Shown in pieces: positions 1-9,577 of a DNA stretch of 64,000 bases (the stretch's first letter is position 1; each line of letters starts with the position of its first letter). This stretch comes from JAYRWN01 sp041917975 (GTDB taxonomy: Bacteria; Bacteroidota; Bacteroidia; Chitinophagales; Saprospiraceae). Position numbers and translations under genes: made by a program. Below the pieces are notes generated by a model. That model did no database searches. It worked only from the letters and a program-made list of their open reading frames with translations, and had not been told where the DNA came from. The stretch is from contig JAYRWN010000283.1 in the NCBI GenBank assembly GCA_041917975.1, positions 1 through 64,000 on the forward strand, in the 5' to 3' direction.

Positions 1-1673
1 CGGGTAAAATCATTAATGGAATATTCCAAGCCCCCCACTACGTGACCATTACGGATATAATCTACGTTATCCCGATTAATTAATGCTTCATCAACGCGAT
101 ATCCTAAAATAGTATAAGGGGGCAGCTGATAAAATAGTCCGGTATTAAAATTAACATACAGTTTTTCGATAATTTTTTGACTTAGAGAAAAACGAGGTGA
201 TAACTGACTAAAAATATCTCGCATCGCCTCATTGTAAGTATTGCCGTCTGTTCGAAAGCCACCAGAAATTACGGTACCTCCTTGGGATGAACTCCAGGAT
301 AGTTGTCCAAAAAGTCCATATTTAAATATTGCTAATTCAGAAGCATATATTATGTCCTCCGGACCTCTGGAACTAAAGATTTGATTATAGGTGTCATTAT
401 TATAAGCCGCTAATTCCGCGTTTAGGCCCACATTTAGTTTTATATTTCTGTGCTGAGAGGTACGTTCCAGTCTGAATTTATTTTCAATCTCCTGGGACTT
501 ATACTTCAGGAGAAGATTGGCGGGATTAGTTTCATCATTATTCCGGTATTTAACGAATTCATTGTTTAACATGTTTCGGCTAAGTACTGCCGTTAGACTG
601 GACTTCTTAGAGAAATGTTTATAAACCAAGCCATTGGTATAAGTCCACTGGGTTTGCACAGGAAGGGTTGCTAACAGGTATTGTTGGGACTCAGTCTGAT
701 TAGCATCCAAATTCAGTTCAAAATCGTCAATAGCCCCGAGGCCAATAAAATATAACTCATTACGCGGGTTAATCTTAAACTTCCATCTAGCCTGAAAGTC
801 ATTGTAAATGGGTAAGAAGGGTAGTTCCAAAGCTTTAAATAAAAACTGTAAATATGAACGGCGAGCACTAATTAATAGAGATGATTTATCTGACGTTGGT
901 CCTTCAGCGGATACCCCCAAGTCACTGGCTCCTAATGTAGCGGTAAAACCCCATTTGTCATTGCGCCCGTCTTTTTGTTTAAAATTGAAAACAGAGCTGA
1001 GGGCATTACCACGGTTAGCCGGAAAAGCACCGGAGTAAAAATCCACTTCACGAATAAAATCCACATTAATGATGCTGGTGGGACCTCCCGAAGCTCCCTG
1101 AGTGGCAAAATGATTGATGTTGGGTACTTCCACATCGTCCAAATAAAACCGATTTTCATTTGGCGCTCCGCCCCGGATGATTAAATCGTTGCGAAAGGAG
1201 GTGGATGAGGTTACTCCGGGCAGACTCTGGACGACTCTGGAGATATCTCTATTTCCACCTGGACTGCGTTTAATTTCTTCAATACCGATGTTACGTAGAG
1301 ACAGGGGGCTTTCTACGCTTTTACTAAATGGTGATGCTCTAACAACTACTTCGGCCAGCTCTTCTGTATTTTCTTCAAGTAGTATTTCCAAAAATGCGGG
1401 TTTCGTATTAGTCACCTGTACTTGATAGAGAATAATATCCTTATAACCCAAATGGCTGATTTTCAAATCGTAATTACCGGGTGTCAAATCTTTAATTTGA
1501 AAAGTCCCAGCATCATCAGTAATTTCACCATTCCCAGTATTCAGAATAAGAACAGTTGCAAAAGCTATCGGTGTTCTATTAATGCTATTTAGTACCGAAC
1601 CGTTAATAATTCCCGATTGTGCCCATACAAAAACCTGACTTAGAATTAGGGCTATTAACACTCTAAAGCGCAT
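1..1673 (-). CDS. TonB-dependent receptor, C-terminus beyond window edge
   Basis: Outer-membrane TonB-dependent transporter of unknown substrate. The reading frame is open from the ATG at 1673 to the left edge (about 557 codons), so the C-terminal part of the barrel is missing. Residues 1-19 form a signal peptide (hydrophobic LIALILSQVFVWAQ). A carboxypeptidase-regulatory-like beta-sandwich follows at about 20-105, then a plug domain with SLPGV and an IIRGGAPNENRFYLDD stretch typical of TonB plugs, then barrel strands. No SusD-like partner is visible. It diverges from the next receptor across an 80-base intergenic region. The family is certain; the ligand cannot be told from sequence. Confidence 0.9.
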   Translation of the reverse strand, partial: MRFRVLIALILSQVFVWAQSGIINGSVLNSINRTPIAFATVLILNTGNGEITDDAGTFQIKDLTPGNYDLKISHLGYKDIILYQVQVTNTKPAFLEILLEENTEELAEVVVRASPFSKSVESPLSLRNIGIEEIKRSPGGNRDISRVVQSLPGVTSSTSFRNDLIIRGGAPNENRFYLDDVEVPNINHFATQGASGGPTSIINVDFIREVDFYSGAFPANRGNALSSVFNFKQKDGRNDKWGFTATLGASDLGVSAEGPTSDKSSLLISARRSYLQFLFKALELPFLPIYNDFQARWKFKINPRNELYFIGLGAIDDFELNLDANQTESQQYLLATLPVQTQWTYTNGLVYKHFSKKSSLTAVLSRNMLNNEFVKYRNNDETNPANLLLKYKSQEIENKFRLERTSQHRNIKLNVGLNAELAAYNNDTYNQIFSSRGPEDIIYASELAIFKYGLFGQLSWSSSQGGTVISGGFRTDGNTYNEAMRDIFSQLSPRFSLSQKIIEKLYVNFNTGLFYQLPPYTILGYRVDEALINRDNVDYIRNGHVVGGLEYSINDFT

Positions 1674-1753
1674 ATAAAATAAATTTCGATGAGAAACAGA
1701 TTATTAAAAGATAATGTTTACCTTACCTAATTAAATAAAATATATCCGGCAGC

Positions 1754-4573
1754 ATGGTCCCCTTTGAATTTAAAAAATGGATATGTATATTACTTTGTGG
1801 GTGTTTATGTTATAAAGCAAGTGCCCAAGTGACCATAAAAGGAGAAGTAAAAGATGGTACTTCCGGCGATGCACTCATTGGTGCTTATATAATTATTAAA
1901 GGGACCTCAGAAGGCGTGGTTGCCGACTTTGATGGCACCTTTGAAATCAAGATAAATCAAGCCTTACCCGTAACTTTAGTGTTTTCTTACACAGGATTTA
2001 AAACGTTGGAAAAAACAATCACCAACGGCACAGAATACCAAAAGATAATCCTTGAAGAGGACATTTTAACAGTTGCGACTGTCGAAGTTACCGGGCAGCG
2101 TATCAGCGAAAAACAAAAAGCCGCTCCATTGACTGTTGAATCCCTGGACATATTAGCTATTAAACAGACTACTTCCGACAACTTTTATGATGGGTTAGGC
2201 TCTTTAAAGGGCGTTGACCTTACATCAGCTTCATTGGGTTTTAAAGTGGTAAATACCAGAGGGTTCAATTCAACCAGCCCGGTGCGTTCCCTACAAATTA
2301 TTGATGGTGTAGATAATCAGTCCCCTGGATTAAATTTCAGTTTAGGTAATTTTCTTGGTGCTCCGGAATTGGATGTTTTAAAAGTAGATATGGTGGTTGG
2401 AGCAAGTTCGGCCTTTTATGGACCCAATGCCTTTAATGGAGTTATCGAAATGACCACTAAAAGCCCATTTTATCATAAAGGCCTGGCTGCACAAATAAAG
2501 GTTGGGGAAAGAAACATGCTGGAGACTTCGGTACGATGGGGAGATGCCATTAAAAATAAAGGCGGTAAAGATTTTTTTGGTTACAAACTTAACCTCTTCT
2601 ATCTGCGCGCGGATGATTGGATAGCGGACTCACAACGTCCGGTTCTTGGTTCAGATGTGCCGGCAAGCAATCCGGGCCGGTTTGACGCTATTAACACGTA
2701 TGGGGATGAATATCAAAGGGGTAATGATTATTCTACCGCCGACCCCTGGAGTTTCCCCGGATTAGGAACTTTATACCGGACTGGATACAAAGAAAAAGAT
2801 CTGGTGGATTATGACACCCGGAATACAAAAGCCAGTGCAGCATTTCATTTTCGTTTAAATCCGGTAAAAGAGAATAAATCAGCTGAGTTAATCCTGGCCA
2901 GTAATTTTGGGAGTGGCACGACGGTCTATCAAGGAGATAATCGTTTCAGCTTAAAAAACATCCGATTTTTTCAAAACCGGGTTGAACTCCGTAAACAAGA
3001 TAAATTTTTCCTTAGAGCTTACAGCACACATGAAAATGCCGGTGATTCTTATGACCCTTTTTTCACCGCCTTAAAACTTCAGCAGGCGTCCAAAACGAAT
3101 ATCCGCTGGTCGAGGGATTATCTTGATTATTGGCTACGCAATATTTCACCACAGATAAAAGAGCTGGGCTATCCACAGTTACAAGTTATGGTTGATCCAG
3201 TAACTTTTGAAATTAAGACTTCTTTCGACTATGCCGGCGCTGAACAATGGAACATAAACAACCAATCCAAACTAACTCAATGGCATACTGAAGCGGAAGC
3301 AGTTGCAAATACTAAAACTGCATCTGAGAATGAAGCTTTTCTGCAGCCTGGTACAGCTCAATTCGAGCAAAAATTCAAAGAAATAACCTCTACCAAACGA
3401 ACGGACGGAGGTACCTTATTTACCGACCATTCCGCTCTTTATCATGTCCATGGAGAGTATATGCTTAATCCCTCGTTTATAGAAAAATGGGTGGTAGGTG
3501 GTAATGCCAGATGGTATACTCCGAATTCTGAAGGGACTATCTTTTATGATACGGCAGGTATAAAAATTACCAATTTTGAATTTGGCGCATATACCGGAAT
3601 TGAACATGCTTTTCTGGACAAAAAATTCAGAATACAAGCTACGATGCGAGTGGACAAAAATGAAAATTATGATTGGTTAGGTTCACCGGCAGCATCCATC
3701 GTTTATAAACCCAAAGCGAATAATTATCTTCGGCTTTCCTTTTCATCTGCCATCCGCAACCCCACCCTCACGGATCAATTTCTGAACCTGAATGTAGGCC
3801 CAGCCATTTTATCCGGGAACTTAACAGGCGTGAAAGACCTGGTGACCATTGAAAGCCTGCGCGAATATTTTAAATATTTAAAAAGGTCTGAATTGGTATA
3901 TTTTGACTTAGATCCGGTCAAACCTGAGAAAGTTAAAACGATGGAAGTGGGTTATCGCACGACCCTGTTTAATAGTTTATACCTGGACCTCGGTTATTAT
4001 TATAACGCCTACCGGGATTTTATCGGGTACCAAATTGGCGCCAAAATCGGCTTCGACCCGACGACCAATTTTCCCTCCTTATTGCGAGTTTACCGGTACT
4101 CCTCCAACTCCAAAGAAAAAATACAGACCCATGGCTTCAGCGGAGGATTTAATTATTATTTCGGCAAGTTATATGCAATAAATGGTAATTACAGCTGGAA
4201 CAAACTGATTTCTCAGGTGGATGATCCAATTATTCCAGCATATAATACACCTGAACATAAGTTTAATATTGGCATTACCGGCAGGGACATGACCATAAAT
4301 TTTGCCGGAATGAGAATCCATAATGTAGGCTTTAATCTCAACTATAAATGGGTACAAGGTTTTATTTTTGAAGGTTCCCCTCAGTTTAGCGGCGACATTC
4401 CTAGTTATGGCCTAGTTAACCTTCAGTTCAACACCCTATTTAGAAAAATAAACACCACACTCAAGTTAGGAGCTTCTAACCTGTTAAATAACTTGCATAT
4501 AGAAACCTATGGAGGGCCGCCAATCGGACGTATTGGATATATTTCTTTTTTATATGAATTTAAAAAAGCATAA
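1754..4573 (+). CDS. TonB-dependent receptor with carboxypeptidase-regulatory-like domain
   Basis: Outer-membrane TonB-dependent receptor, 939 aa, full length for the family. A signal peptide at about 1-25 ends in ASAQ. A carboxypeptidase-regulatory-like domain (about 27-110) contains GDALIGAYIIIKGT and the conserved DFDGTFEI strand. The plug (about 120-240) includes TRGFNSTSPVRSLQIIDGVD, and the rest is a beta barrel ending in an aromatic-rich strand (YISFLYEF). It lies 27 bases upstream of a secreted T9SS hydrolase-fold gene on the same strand, so the two are probably co-transcribed. This suggests that the receptor imports something the secreted proteins bind or release, which is inference. 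No substrate can be assigned. Confidence 0.92.
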   Translation: MVPFEFKKWICILLCGCLCYKASAQVTIKGEVKDGTSGDALIGAYIIIKGTSEGVVADFDGTFEIKINQALPVTLVFSYTGFKTLEKTITNGTEYQKIILEEDILTVATVEVTGQRISEKQKAAPLTVESLDILAIKQTTSDNFYDGLGSLKGVDLTSASLGFKVVNTRGFNSTSPVRSLQIIDGVDNQSPGLNFSLGNFLGAPELDVLKVDMVVGASSAFYGPNAFNGVIEMTTKSPFYHKGLAAQIKVGERNMLETSVRWGDAIKNKGGKDFFGYKLNLFYLRADDWIADSQRPVLGSDVPASNPGRFDAINTYGDEYQRGNDYSTADPWSFPGLGTLYRTGYKEKDLVDYDTRNTKASAAFHFRLNPVKENKSAELILASNFGSGTTVYQGDNRFSLKNIRFFQNRVELRKQDKFFLRAYSTHENAGDSYDPFFTALKLQQASKTNIRWSRDYLDYWLRNISPQIKELGYPQLQVMVDPVTFEIKTSFDYAGAEQWNINNQSKLTQWHTEAEAVANTKTASENEAFLQPGTAQFEQKFKEITSTKRTDGGTLFTDHSALYHVHGEYMLNPSFIEKWVVGGNARWYTPNSEGTIFYDTAGIKITNFEFGAYTGIEHAFLDKKFRIQATMRVDKNENYDWLGSPAASIVYKPKANNYLRLSFSSAIRNPTLTDQFLNLNVGPAILSGNLTGVKDLVTIESLREYFKYLKRSELVYFDLDPVKPEKVKTMEVGYRTTLFNSLYLDLGYYYNAYRDFIGYQIGAKIGFDPTTNFPSLLRVYRYSSNSKEKIQTHGFSGGFNYYFGKLYAINGNYSWNKLISQVDDPIIPAYNTPEHKFNIGITGRDMTINFAGMRIHNVGFNLNYKWVQGFIFEGSPQFSGDIPSYGLVNLQFNTLFRKINTTLKLGASNLLNNLHIETYGGPPIGRIGYISFLYEFKKA

Positions 4574-4600
4574 ATTTAAACTCGAATAAAAAAACTGTGT

Positions 4601-6184
4601 ATGAAAAAGTTTTTTACAATATTTTCTCTTTTAAGCTTGCTTGCTGTTGCAGGCTACAGCCAGACTCGTTATTTGGACCCGGTGTTCGAAAATGTAAAAG
4701 TAACCAAGGGACAGATATATGGGGTTAATGCCACAATTCTATTAATTACCCGGGTCGGCCAAGCTGTCCCTGAGCGTTTACTGTACGATTTATATGAACC
4801 GGAAGATGATACCCTGACAGCCCGTCCATTAATCTTAGTTTTTAAAACGGGTAACTTTTTACCAATTGGAATAAGCGGAGGGGTTACAGGCACTCGAAGC
4901 GATTCAGCCAATGTGGAAATCTGCACGCGGTTAGCTAAAATGGGCTATGTGGTAGCCTCTGTAGATTACCGTTTGGGTTGGAATCCCCTGGCTGCAACAC
5001 AACCGGAGAGAGCATTACAATTAATTCAGGCGGCCTACCGCAGTGTGCAAGATGTACATACTGCATTACGTTATTTTAATTTAAACGCCAGTAATTTGCG
5101 TCTGGCGACAGATAAAGTGACCTTGTGGGGTATTGGAACAGGGGGTTATGTAAGTTTAGCATCCTCTACGTTGGATAATTTTACAGACATCGTAACCACT
5201 ACAAATCCGGCCGGTAAGTTTTTAACTGATCTGGATGGCAATGGGACACCAGATCCTATGGTTATTCCTTTTGTCAATGGTGATTTGTTAGGAACAACGG
5301 TGGGCATTGTCCCTCCTGGTTTTCCACCTTTCCCTGCCGGAGATACATTGTGTTATCCTAACCATGTCGGCGCTCCGGAATCATTCCAGTTGTGTGTAAA
5401 CATGGGTGGCGCATTGGGTGACATCAGTTGGTTAGATGCCAGTGATGTACCATTTATTAGCTTCCATGTACCCAAAGATCAAAATGCACCGTATAAAAGC
5501 GGGGTCTTAATAGTTCCAACTACAGGGGACCCCATTGTGGAAGTACAAGGATCTTATGCAGTAGCAGAGAAAGCCAATCAATTAGGATTAAATGATGTCT
5601 TTAAAGGCATTGATGATCCAATTACTGATGCTGCTAAAGCTGCAGCTGCCGTTGCCGGTAATGAATATCAAGAAGGTCTATATGCATTTAATTTGGACGT
5701 TAATGGATTTGGGCAAGTTGATGGATCGCCCTGGACCTGGTGGGAACCCTCGACTTGGGACACCATTCCTAATCCATTCAGACCGGAATTCTCTCTACAT
5801 CAAACTGCTTTTTTTGGAGATCCCATCATGTCTCCCACCAAGGGGCGGACCTATATTGACACAATTATTGCTTATTTCGCACCCCGTGCAGTGCGCGCCT
5901 TAAAATTGGAAGGAACATCTGCAGTTAAAACCTTGACGTCACAAGAAGCTGGACTAGTCATAGCTCCTAATCCTTCTACCGGTTCCGCACAGGTACGGGT
6001 GAATCCAAATTTAATAATAAAACATGCGGAAGTATACAGTTTAAATGGGGGGTTACTCCAACGCAGAACTCATGTAAACACCAATGAATTTTTATTGAAC
6101 CATAATAATGCTCCAGCAGGAATCTATCTTTTAAAATTACACTTAAAAGAAGGCGTAATCAACAGCAAGCTGGTGATAAGATAA
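4601..6184 (+). CDS. Secreted alpha/beta-hydrolase-fold protein with T9SS sorting domain; nucleophile elbow degenerate
   Basis: 527 aa. A signal peptide (about 1-20, ending YSQ) is followed by an alpha/beta-hydrolase domain resembling carboxylesterase/BD-FAE-type folds: a GYVVASVDYRLGW strand, then helix SVQDVHTALRYF, then the elbow LWGIGTGG. The esterase consensus there is G-x-S-x-G; here the nucleophile position is Gly179 (W176-G-I-G-T-G-G182), so ordinary serine hydrolysis is doubtful. A Ca-binding-like DLDGNGTPDP loop follows. The C-terminal 75 residues (PNPSTG start, GIYLLKL, SKLVIR end) are a type A T9SS sorting domain, so the product should be exported through the type IX system to the surface or medium. 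It is followed by a strong terminator and a paralogue. Confidence 0.82.
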   Translation: MKKFFTIFSLLSLLAVAGYSQTRYLDPVFENVKVTKGQIYGVNATILLITRVGQAVPERLLYDLYEPEDDTLTARPLILVFKTGNFLPIGISGGVTGTRSDSANVEICTRLAKMGYVVASVDYRLGWNPLAATQPERALQLIQAAYRSVQDVHTALRYFNLNASNLRLATDKVTLWGIGTGGYVSLASSTLDNFTDIVTTTNPAGKFLTDLDGNGTPDPMVIPFVNGDLLGTTVGIVPPGFPPFPAGDTLCYPNHVGAPESFQLCVNMGGALGDISWLDASDVPFISFHVPKDQNAPYKSGVLIVPTTGDPIVEVQGSYAVAEKANQLGLNDVFKGIDDPITDAAKAAAAVAGNEYQEGLYAFNLDVNGFGQVDGSPWTWWEPSTWDTIPNPFRPEFSLHQTAFFGDPIMSPTKGRTYIDTIIAYFAPRAVRALKLEGTSAVKTLTSQEAGLVIAPNPSTGSAQVRVNPNLIIKHAEVYSLNGGLLQRRTHVNTNEFLLNHNNAPAGIYLLKLHLKEGVINSKLVIR

Positions 6185-6203
6185 TACATATTTATACTAT
6201 GTT

Positions 6204-6238
6204 ACGGGCTGTTTATTAAACTAAACAGCCCGTTTTTT
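6204..6238 (+). terminator. Rho-independent terminator after the receptor/hydrolase pair
   Basis: A perfect 12-bp stem, ACGGGCTGTTTA (6204-6215) with TAAACAGCCCGT (6222-6233), has a 6-base loop and is followed by a T run (6233-6238). It begins 19 bases after the upstream stop codon and should end that transcript, so the paralogous gene downstream probably has its own promoter. Confidence 0.93.
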
Positions 6239-6295
6239 ATTTTAAAAGGGAACAGATTGTCAGCAATGGTTAGATCAACAATCCATCCGGACTAC

Positions 6296-7780
6296 ATGAA
6301 AAAACGTACAAAATGGAATATATGGATATTTTTAATTGTGGTCAATCTTACTAACGGATTCAGCCAATCCAGCCACATTATTTATGGTCAGAACTTCCAA
6401 CCTGGTACAAATGGAAAATTTATAAAAATTAATCTTGGATTTGATTTTTATCCCGGGCGGACAGACAGGTTAATGCCTCCGGTCATCATCATTCATGGCG
6501 GACATTTTTTAGAACCAGAGACTAATGAACTAACCTGGGGGGATGCCAAGGACAGCTGCATCGTCTATTTGGCACAACAGTTAAATGCCATAGGATTGCC
6601 AGTTTTAGTGCCAACCTTTAGAACGGGACTGGAGACGGATAAACCCCTTAAAGAATCTTATGTGCGCGCAGTGTACAGAGGCAGCCAGGATATTCATGCT
6701 TTAATTCGGTTTATTAAAACGAGCCCGAAAGAACTACGACAACAAAGCATTGATTCGAGTAACATCATTTTATGGGGATTTGAATCCGGTGGGATCGTAG
6801 CAGCAGCATGCGCCAATGCCACACGTAACCTTGAATGGCTGGCTCCTGAATTAGTGAAGGCTGATAGCAGTGGACCAATCATTGATACTAGAGAGCTGGG
6901 CAACCCATTGGGCACCAGTTTCGGTCTTAAAGGAAAGGATACACTTAATACTCCCTTGTATAGTGGTACGAGTGAAGTGTCCATTTGGGTAGCAGTGGGT
7001 GGCGGTATTTTAAGCGTAAGTTGGGTTAGGTTTACTTCTCCGATTAATTTGTTATTCCACGTACCAACGGATCCAATTATTCCTTTTAGACTTGGGAAAA
7101 TTGTATTGCCAAAAGGGTATGATCAAGTCACGGAAGTGTACGGTTCAAAAAAAACCAATGAATTTTATCAAAGCTTAGTAAAATATGACCTTTGGGATCG
7201 GGCCAATTTTAATGACCCTATCAGTCAGCTTGCGCACCAGCGCAATGATGGTCATGAGGGATTATTTATTTTTAATACACGCACTGCTGTTGATCATACT
7301 CCGTGGAATTGGGCTGATTCTGCCTTTTGGATAAAAATTCAGCATCCTACTTGTGAACCCATTCCTCCTCCGGTCTGTAGTTACTATTTGAACGCTCTCT
7401 TTACTAATCCGGATATGTCAGGTCAAAAAGGTAGAGCCTATATAGACACTATGCTTACTTTTTTTAAACCCAGGCTCGATTTGTTATTTGGTACAAGGAC
7501 AGGAATTATTAGACCTGTGCAAAACAAACAGGTGTTTAAGATATTTCCAAACCCCAGCAGGAATACTATATATTTGGAAGGGTCTGAAAATGCGGAATTT
7601 AATACCATCCAGTGGACTATTTATAATTATAACGGCGTTAAGATGACGGAATCTACTTTTGTTAATGCGGATAAAATGGCGATTGACTTAAGCCCTCAGC
7701 TGTCAAACGGTATGTATTTCATTAGACTTAAGTATGGTCATCATACAGAGACCCATAAACTGATTATAATCCAAAAATAA
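6296..7780 (+). CDS. Secreted alpha/beta-hydrolase-fold paralogue with T9SS sorting domain
   Basis: A paralogue of the preceding secreted protein, 494 aa from the ATG at 6296. That start gives a clean signal peptide (MKKRTKWNIW...NGFSQ); a TTG 39 bases upstream would only add a polar extension. The hydrolase domain has the VIIIHGGHF oxyanion-type strand and an elbow WGFESGG, where the nucleophile position of G-x-S-x-G is Glu163 instead of Ser. Both copies have thus lost the serine, in different ways. The last ~75 residues (FPNPSRNTIYLEG, GMYFIRLKYG, HKLIIIQK) are a T9SS type A sorting domain. It may be a binding or structural protein or use another chemistry; function unknown. Confidence 0.8.
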   Translation: MKKRTKWNIWIFLIVVNLTNGFSQSSHIIYGQNFQPGTNGKFIKINLGFDFYPGRTDRLMPPVIIIHGGHFLEPETNELTWGDAKDSCIVYLAQQLNAIGLPVLVPTFRTGLETDKPLKESYVRAVYRGSQDIHALIRFIKTSPKELRQQSIDSSNIILWGFESGGIVAAACANATRNLEWLAPELVKADSSGPIIDTRELGNPLGTSFGLKGKDTLNTPLYSGTSEVSIWVAVGGGILSVSWVRFTSPINLLFHVPTDPIIPFRLGKIVLPKGYDQVTEVYGSKKTNEFYQSLVKYDLWDRANFNDPISQLAHQRNDGHEGLFIFNTRTAVDHTPWNWADSAFWIKIQHPTCEPIPPPVCSYYLNALFTNPDMSGQKGRAYIDTMLTFFKPRLDLLFGTRTGIIRPVQNKQVFKIFPNPSRNTIYLEGSENAEFNTIQWTIYNYNGVKMTESTFVNADKMAIDLSPQLSNGMYFIRLKYGHHTETHKLIIIQK

Positions 7781-7868
7781 TCATTACACGTTTCTACGGT
7801 GTTTGGTATAATTAATTCGATTGTAAAAAATTAATACCTCTAAACATCGTTATTATTTTCTGAAACGA

Positions 7869-7876
7869 TATTTTTG
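7869..7876 (+). promoter_or_regulatory. Bacteroidota -7 box (TATTTTTG)
   Basis: Matches the TAnnTTTG consensus of the primary Bacteroidota sigma factor, 23 bases before the ATG at 7900. No clear -33 TTTG is seen. Confidence 0.5.
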
Positions 7877-7899
7877 ACAAATACTTAAAACTTGAAACG

Positions 7900-8322
7900 A
7901 TGAAAAAACAGGTAATTTTATTATTTGGGGTGCTAATTTGCCTCCTGGCGGTACAATGCAGTGCTACAAAAAAGTCAACATCAAACAGTACTACACCGAA
8001 AAGCGCACTAACTCCCGCTCCATCGGCAGTGGCAGGTGATTGGTCATTTATGATCAGTAATACACCACTTGGAGAAGTTGAAGGTGTTATGAGCTTGACC
8101 ACCAATACTGGGGATAAAAGTTGGGTGGGTAAAATGTCTACATCTCAGGGAACTTTACCATTTCAAAGTGTTCAAGTTATAGAAAAAACACTTACTGCTG
8201 TCTTTGATTACGACGGTGTACCGGTTACGTTAACATTGCAATTTGAACCTGATGCATTTTCCGGGAAAGCTATGGTGTCTGGCTATGGTGATTTTCCGAT
8301 GAAAGGCCAACGCAAAAAATAA
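7900..8322 (+). CDS. Small putative lipoprotein, function unknown
   Basis: 140 aa. A hydrophobic N-terminus (VILLFGVLICLLAVQC) ends in a Cys at residue 20. Gln at -1 is not a canonical lipobox residue, so lipidation is probable but not certain. A Ser/Thr/Pro-rich linker (about 22-45) leads to a compact domain of about 95 residues with alternating beta strands (DWSFMISNTPLGEVEGVMSL, MVSGYGDFPMKGQ). I do not recognise a named family. It is convergent with ilvE, with no obvious terminator in the 51-base gap, and looks like a single-gene unit with its own -7 box. Confidence 0.8.
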   Translation: MKKQVILLFGVLICLLAVQCSATKKSTSNSTTPKSALTPAPSAVAGDWSFMISNTPLGEVEGVMSLTTNTGDKSWVGKMSTSQGTLPFQSVQVIEKTLTAVFDYDGVPVTLTLQFEPDAFSGKAMVSGYGDFPMKGQRKK

Positions 8323-8373
8323 TACCCGTCTTTATCCAGATAATTTTATTGTTCCACACCAATGGGTAAGGCG

Positions 8374-9468
8374 TTACTCAACAGTCGCCTCTGAATAAAC
8401 CGGAACTGTCCATCCGAAAGGGTCGGGTTCTGAGCCGTCTCGCATATTATTGATGGTGGAGCGAAGTTTAGTACTTAAAGACCAATTATTTTCATCAAAT
8501 GTAATGGTATCGCTGCCCCAGGTCATACTGGCAACATTTGTGGCTACCGCTGCTGTTCCAGCTCCAAATGCTTCCAACAATTGTCCGGAATGATGTGCTT
8601 CGAATACTTCCTGAACACTGATAGGTCTTTCCTCGATTGGTATTGACCAAGATTTTAAGAGTTGGATAAAACTATCCCTGGTGATTCCGTGCAGAATTGC
8701 TCCATCCGTAGCCGGAGTAACTACTTTATTTTTGAAAACAAAGAAAAGATTCATTGTTCCTACTTCCTGAATATACTTAAATTCAAAAGCATCCATCCAC
8801 ACGACTTGGTCGAATCCTTTCTTTTTGGCCAAAGTAGCTGGGAGTAATGATCCGGCATAATTACCTGCTGCCTTGGCTTCACCGGTTCCTCCCGGTACAG
8901 CCCTTACAAATTTTTCCTCAATCACTAATTTTACAGGATGAGAATAGTAAGGTCCAACGGGTAAGGTAAGAATGATAAATTTATAAGTTTCGGAAGGGGC
9001 AACACCAATAAATTCATCCGTAGCAAACATAAAAGGGCGAATGTATAAAGCACTTCCTGCTTGATGAGGTATCCAATCTTTCTCCAAAAGTAATAGTTGC
9101 TTTAGCCCCTCCATAAATACTTCTTCCGGGATAGAGGGCATATCCATCCTCCAGGCTGACTTATTAATCCGCTTTACGTGCATATCCGGTCTGAACAACA
9201 TGGGATTTCCCTCCTTGTCCACACCGGCTTTCATACCTTCAAAAATAGATTGGCCGTAGTGTAAAGTAAGATTAGCCGGATGCAAGGGAAGTTTTTCAAT
9301 CGGCCGTATTCTTCCATTCATCCACCGACCATGGATATAATCCGCTTCGAACATATGGTCTGTAAAAATTTTTCCAAATGGTAAATGATTAAAGTCGACC
9401 TCCTCAATTCTAGACTTAGAAATTTTGGTGATTTGGATATTGAAAGGCATCTTACTATTTTTATTCAA
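8374..9468 (-). CDS. ilvE: Branched-chain amino acid aminotransferase
   Basis: A PLP-dependent fold-type IV transaminase interconverting Leu, Ile or Val with their 2-oxo acids using glutamate/2-oxoglutarate. It has 364 aa, the usual length for the long (type II) BCAT form. The PLP Lys is K199 in GGTGEAKAAGNYA. The class-IV signature QEVGTMN (E235-N240) and the C-terminal FGAGTAAV phosphate-binding loop are present, as is the N-terminal LHYGQSIFEGMKA. An alternative start at M7 (9450) is equally possible. It stands alone, without other ilv or leu genes next to it. Confidence 0.96.
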   Translation of the reverse strand: MNKNSKMPFNIQITKISKSRIEEVDFNHLPFGKIFTDHMFEADYIHGRWMNGRIRPIEKLPLHPANLTLHYGQSIFEGMKAGVDKEGNPMLFRPDMHVKRINKSAWRMDMPSIPEEVFMEGLKQLLLLEKDWIPHQAGSALYIRPFMFATDEFIGVAPSETYKFIILTLPVGPYYSHPVKLVIEEKFVRAVPGGTGEAKAAGNYAGSLLPATLAKKKGFDQVVWMDAFEFKYIQEVGTMNLFFVFKNKVVTPATDGAILHGITRDSFIQLLKSWSIPIEERPISVQEVFEAHHSGQLLEAFGAGTAAVATNVASMTWGSDTITFDENNWSLSTKLRSTINNMRDGSEPDPFGWTVPVYSEATVE

Positions 9469-9577
9469 AATTAGGACTTTTAAATTTATGTAGCAAATAT
9501 TTGTTCTGTAAGCCTAAGAACCGAATAATATTTCAAATCGCTAATAATCGGATTAGCCTAAACCGGAAAAAAGAGTC

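Noticed and set aside
5592..5903. 103-aa plus-strand ORF
   Set aside because: Out-of-frame shadow of the T9SS hydrolase gene with repetitive Leu/Met composition.
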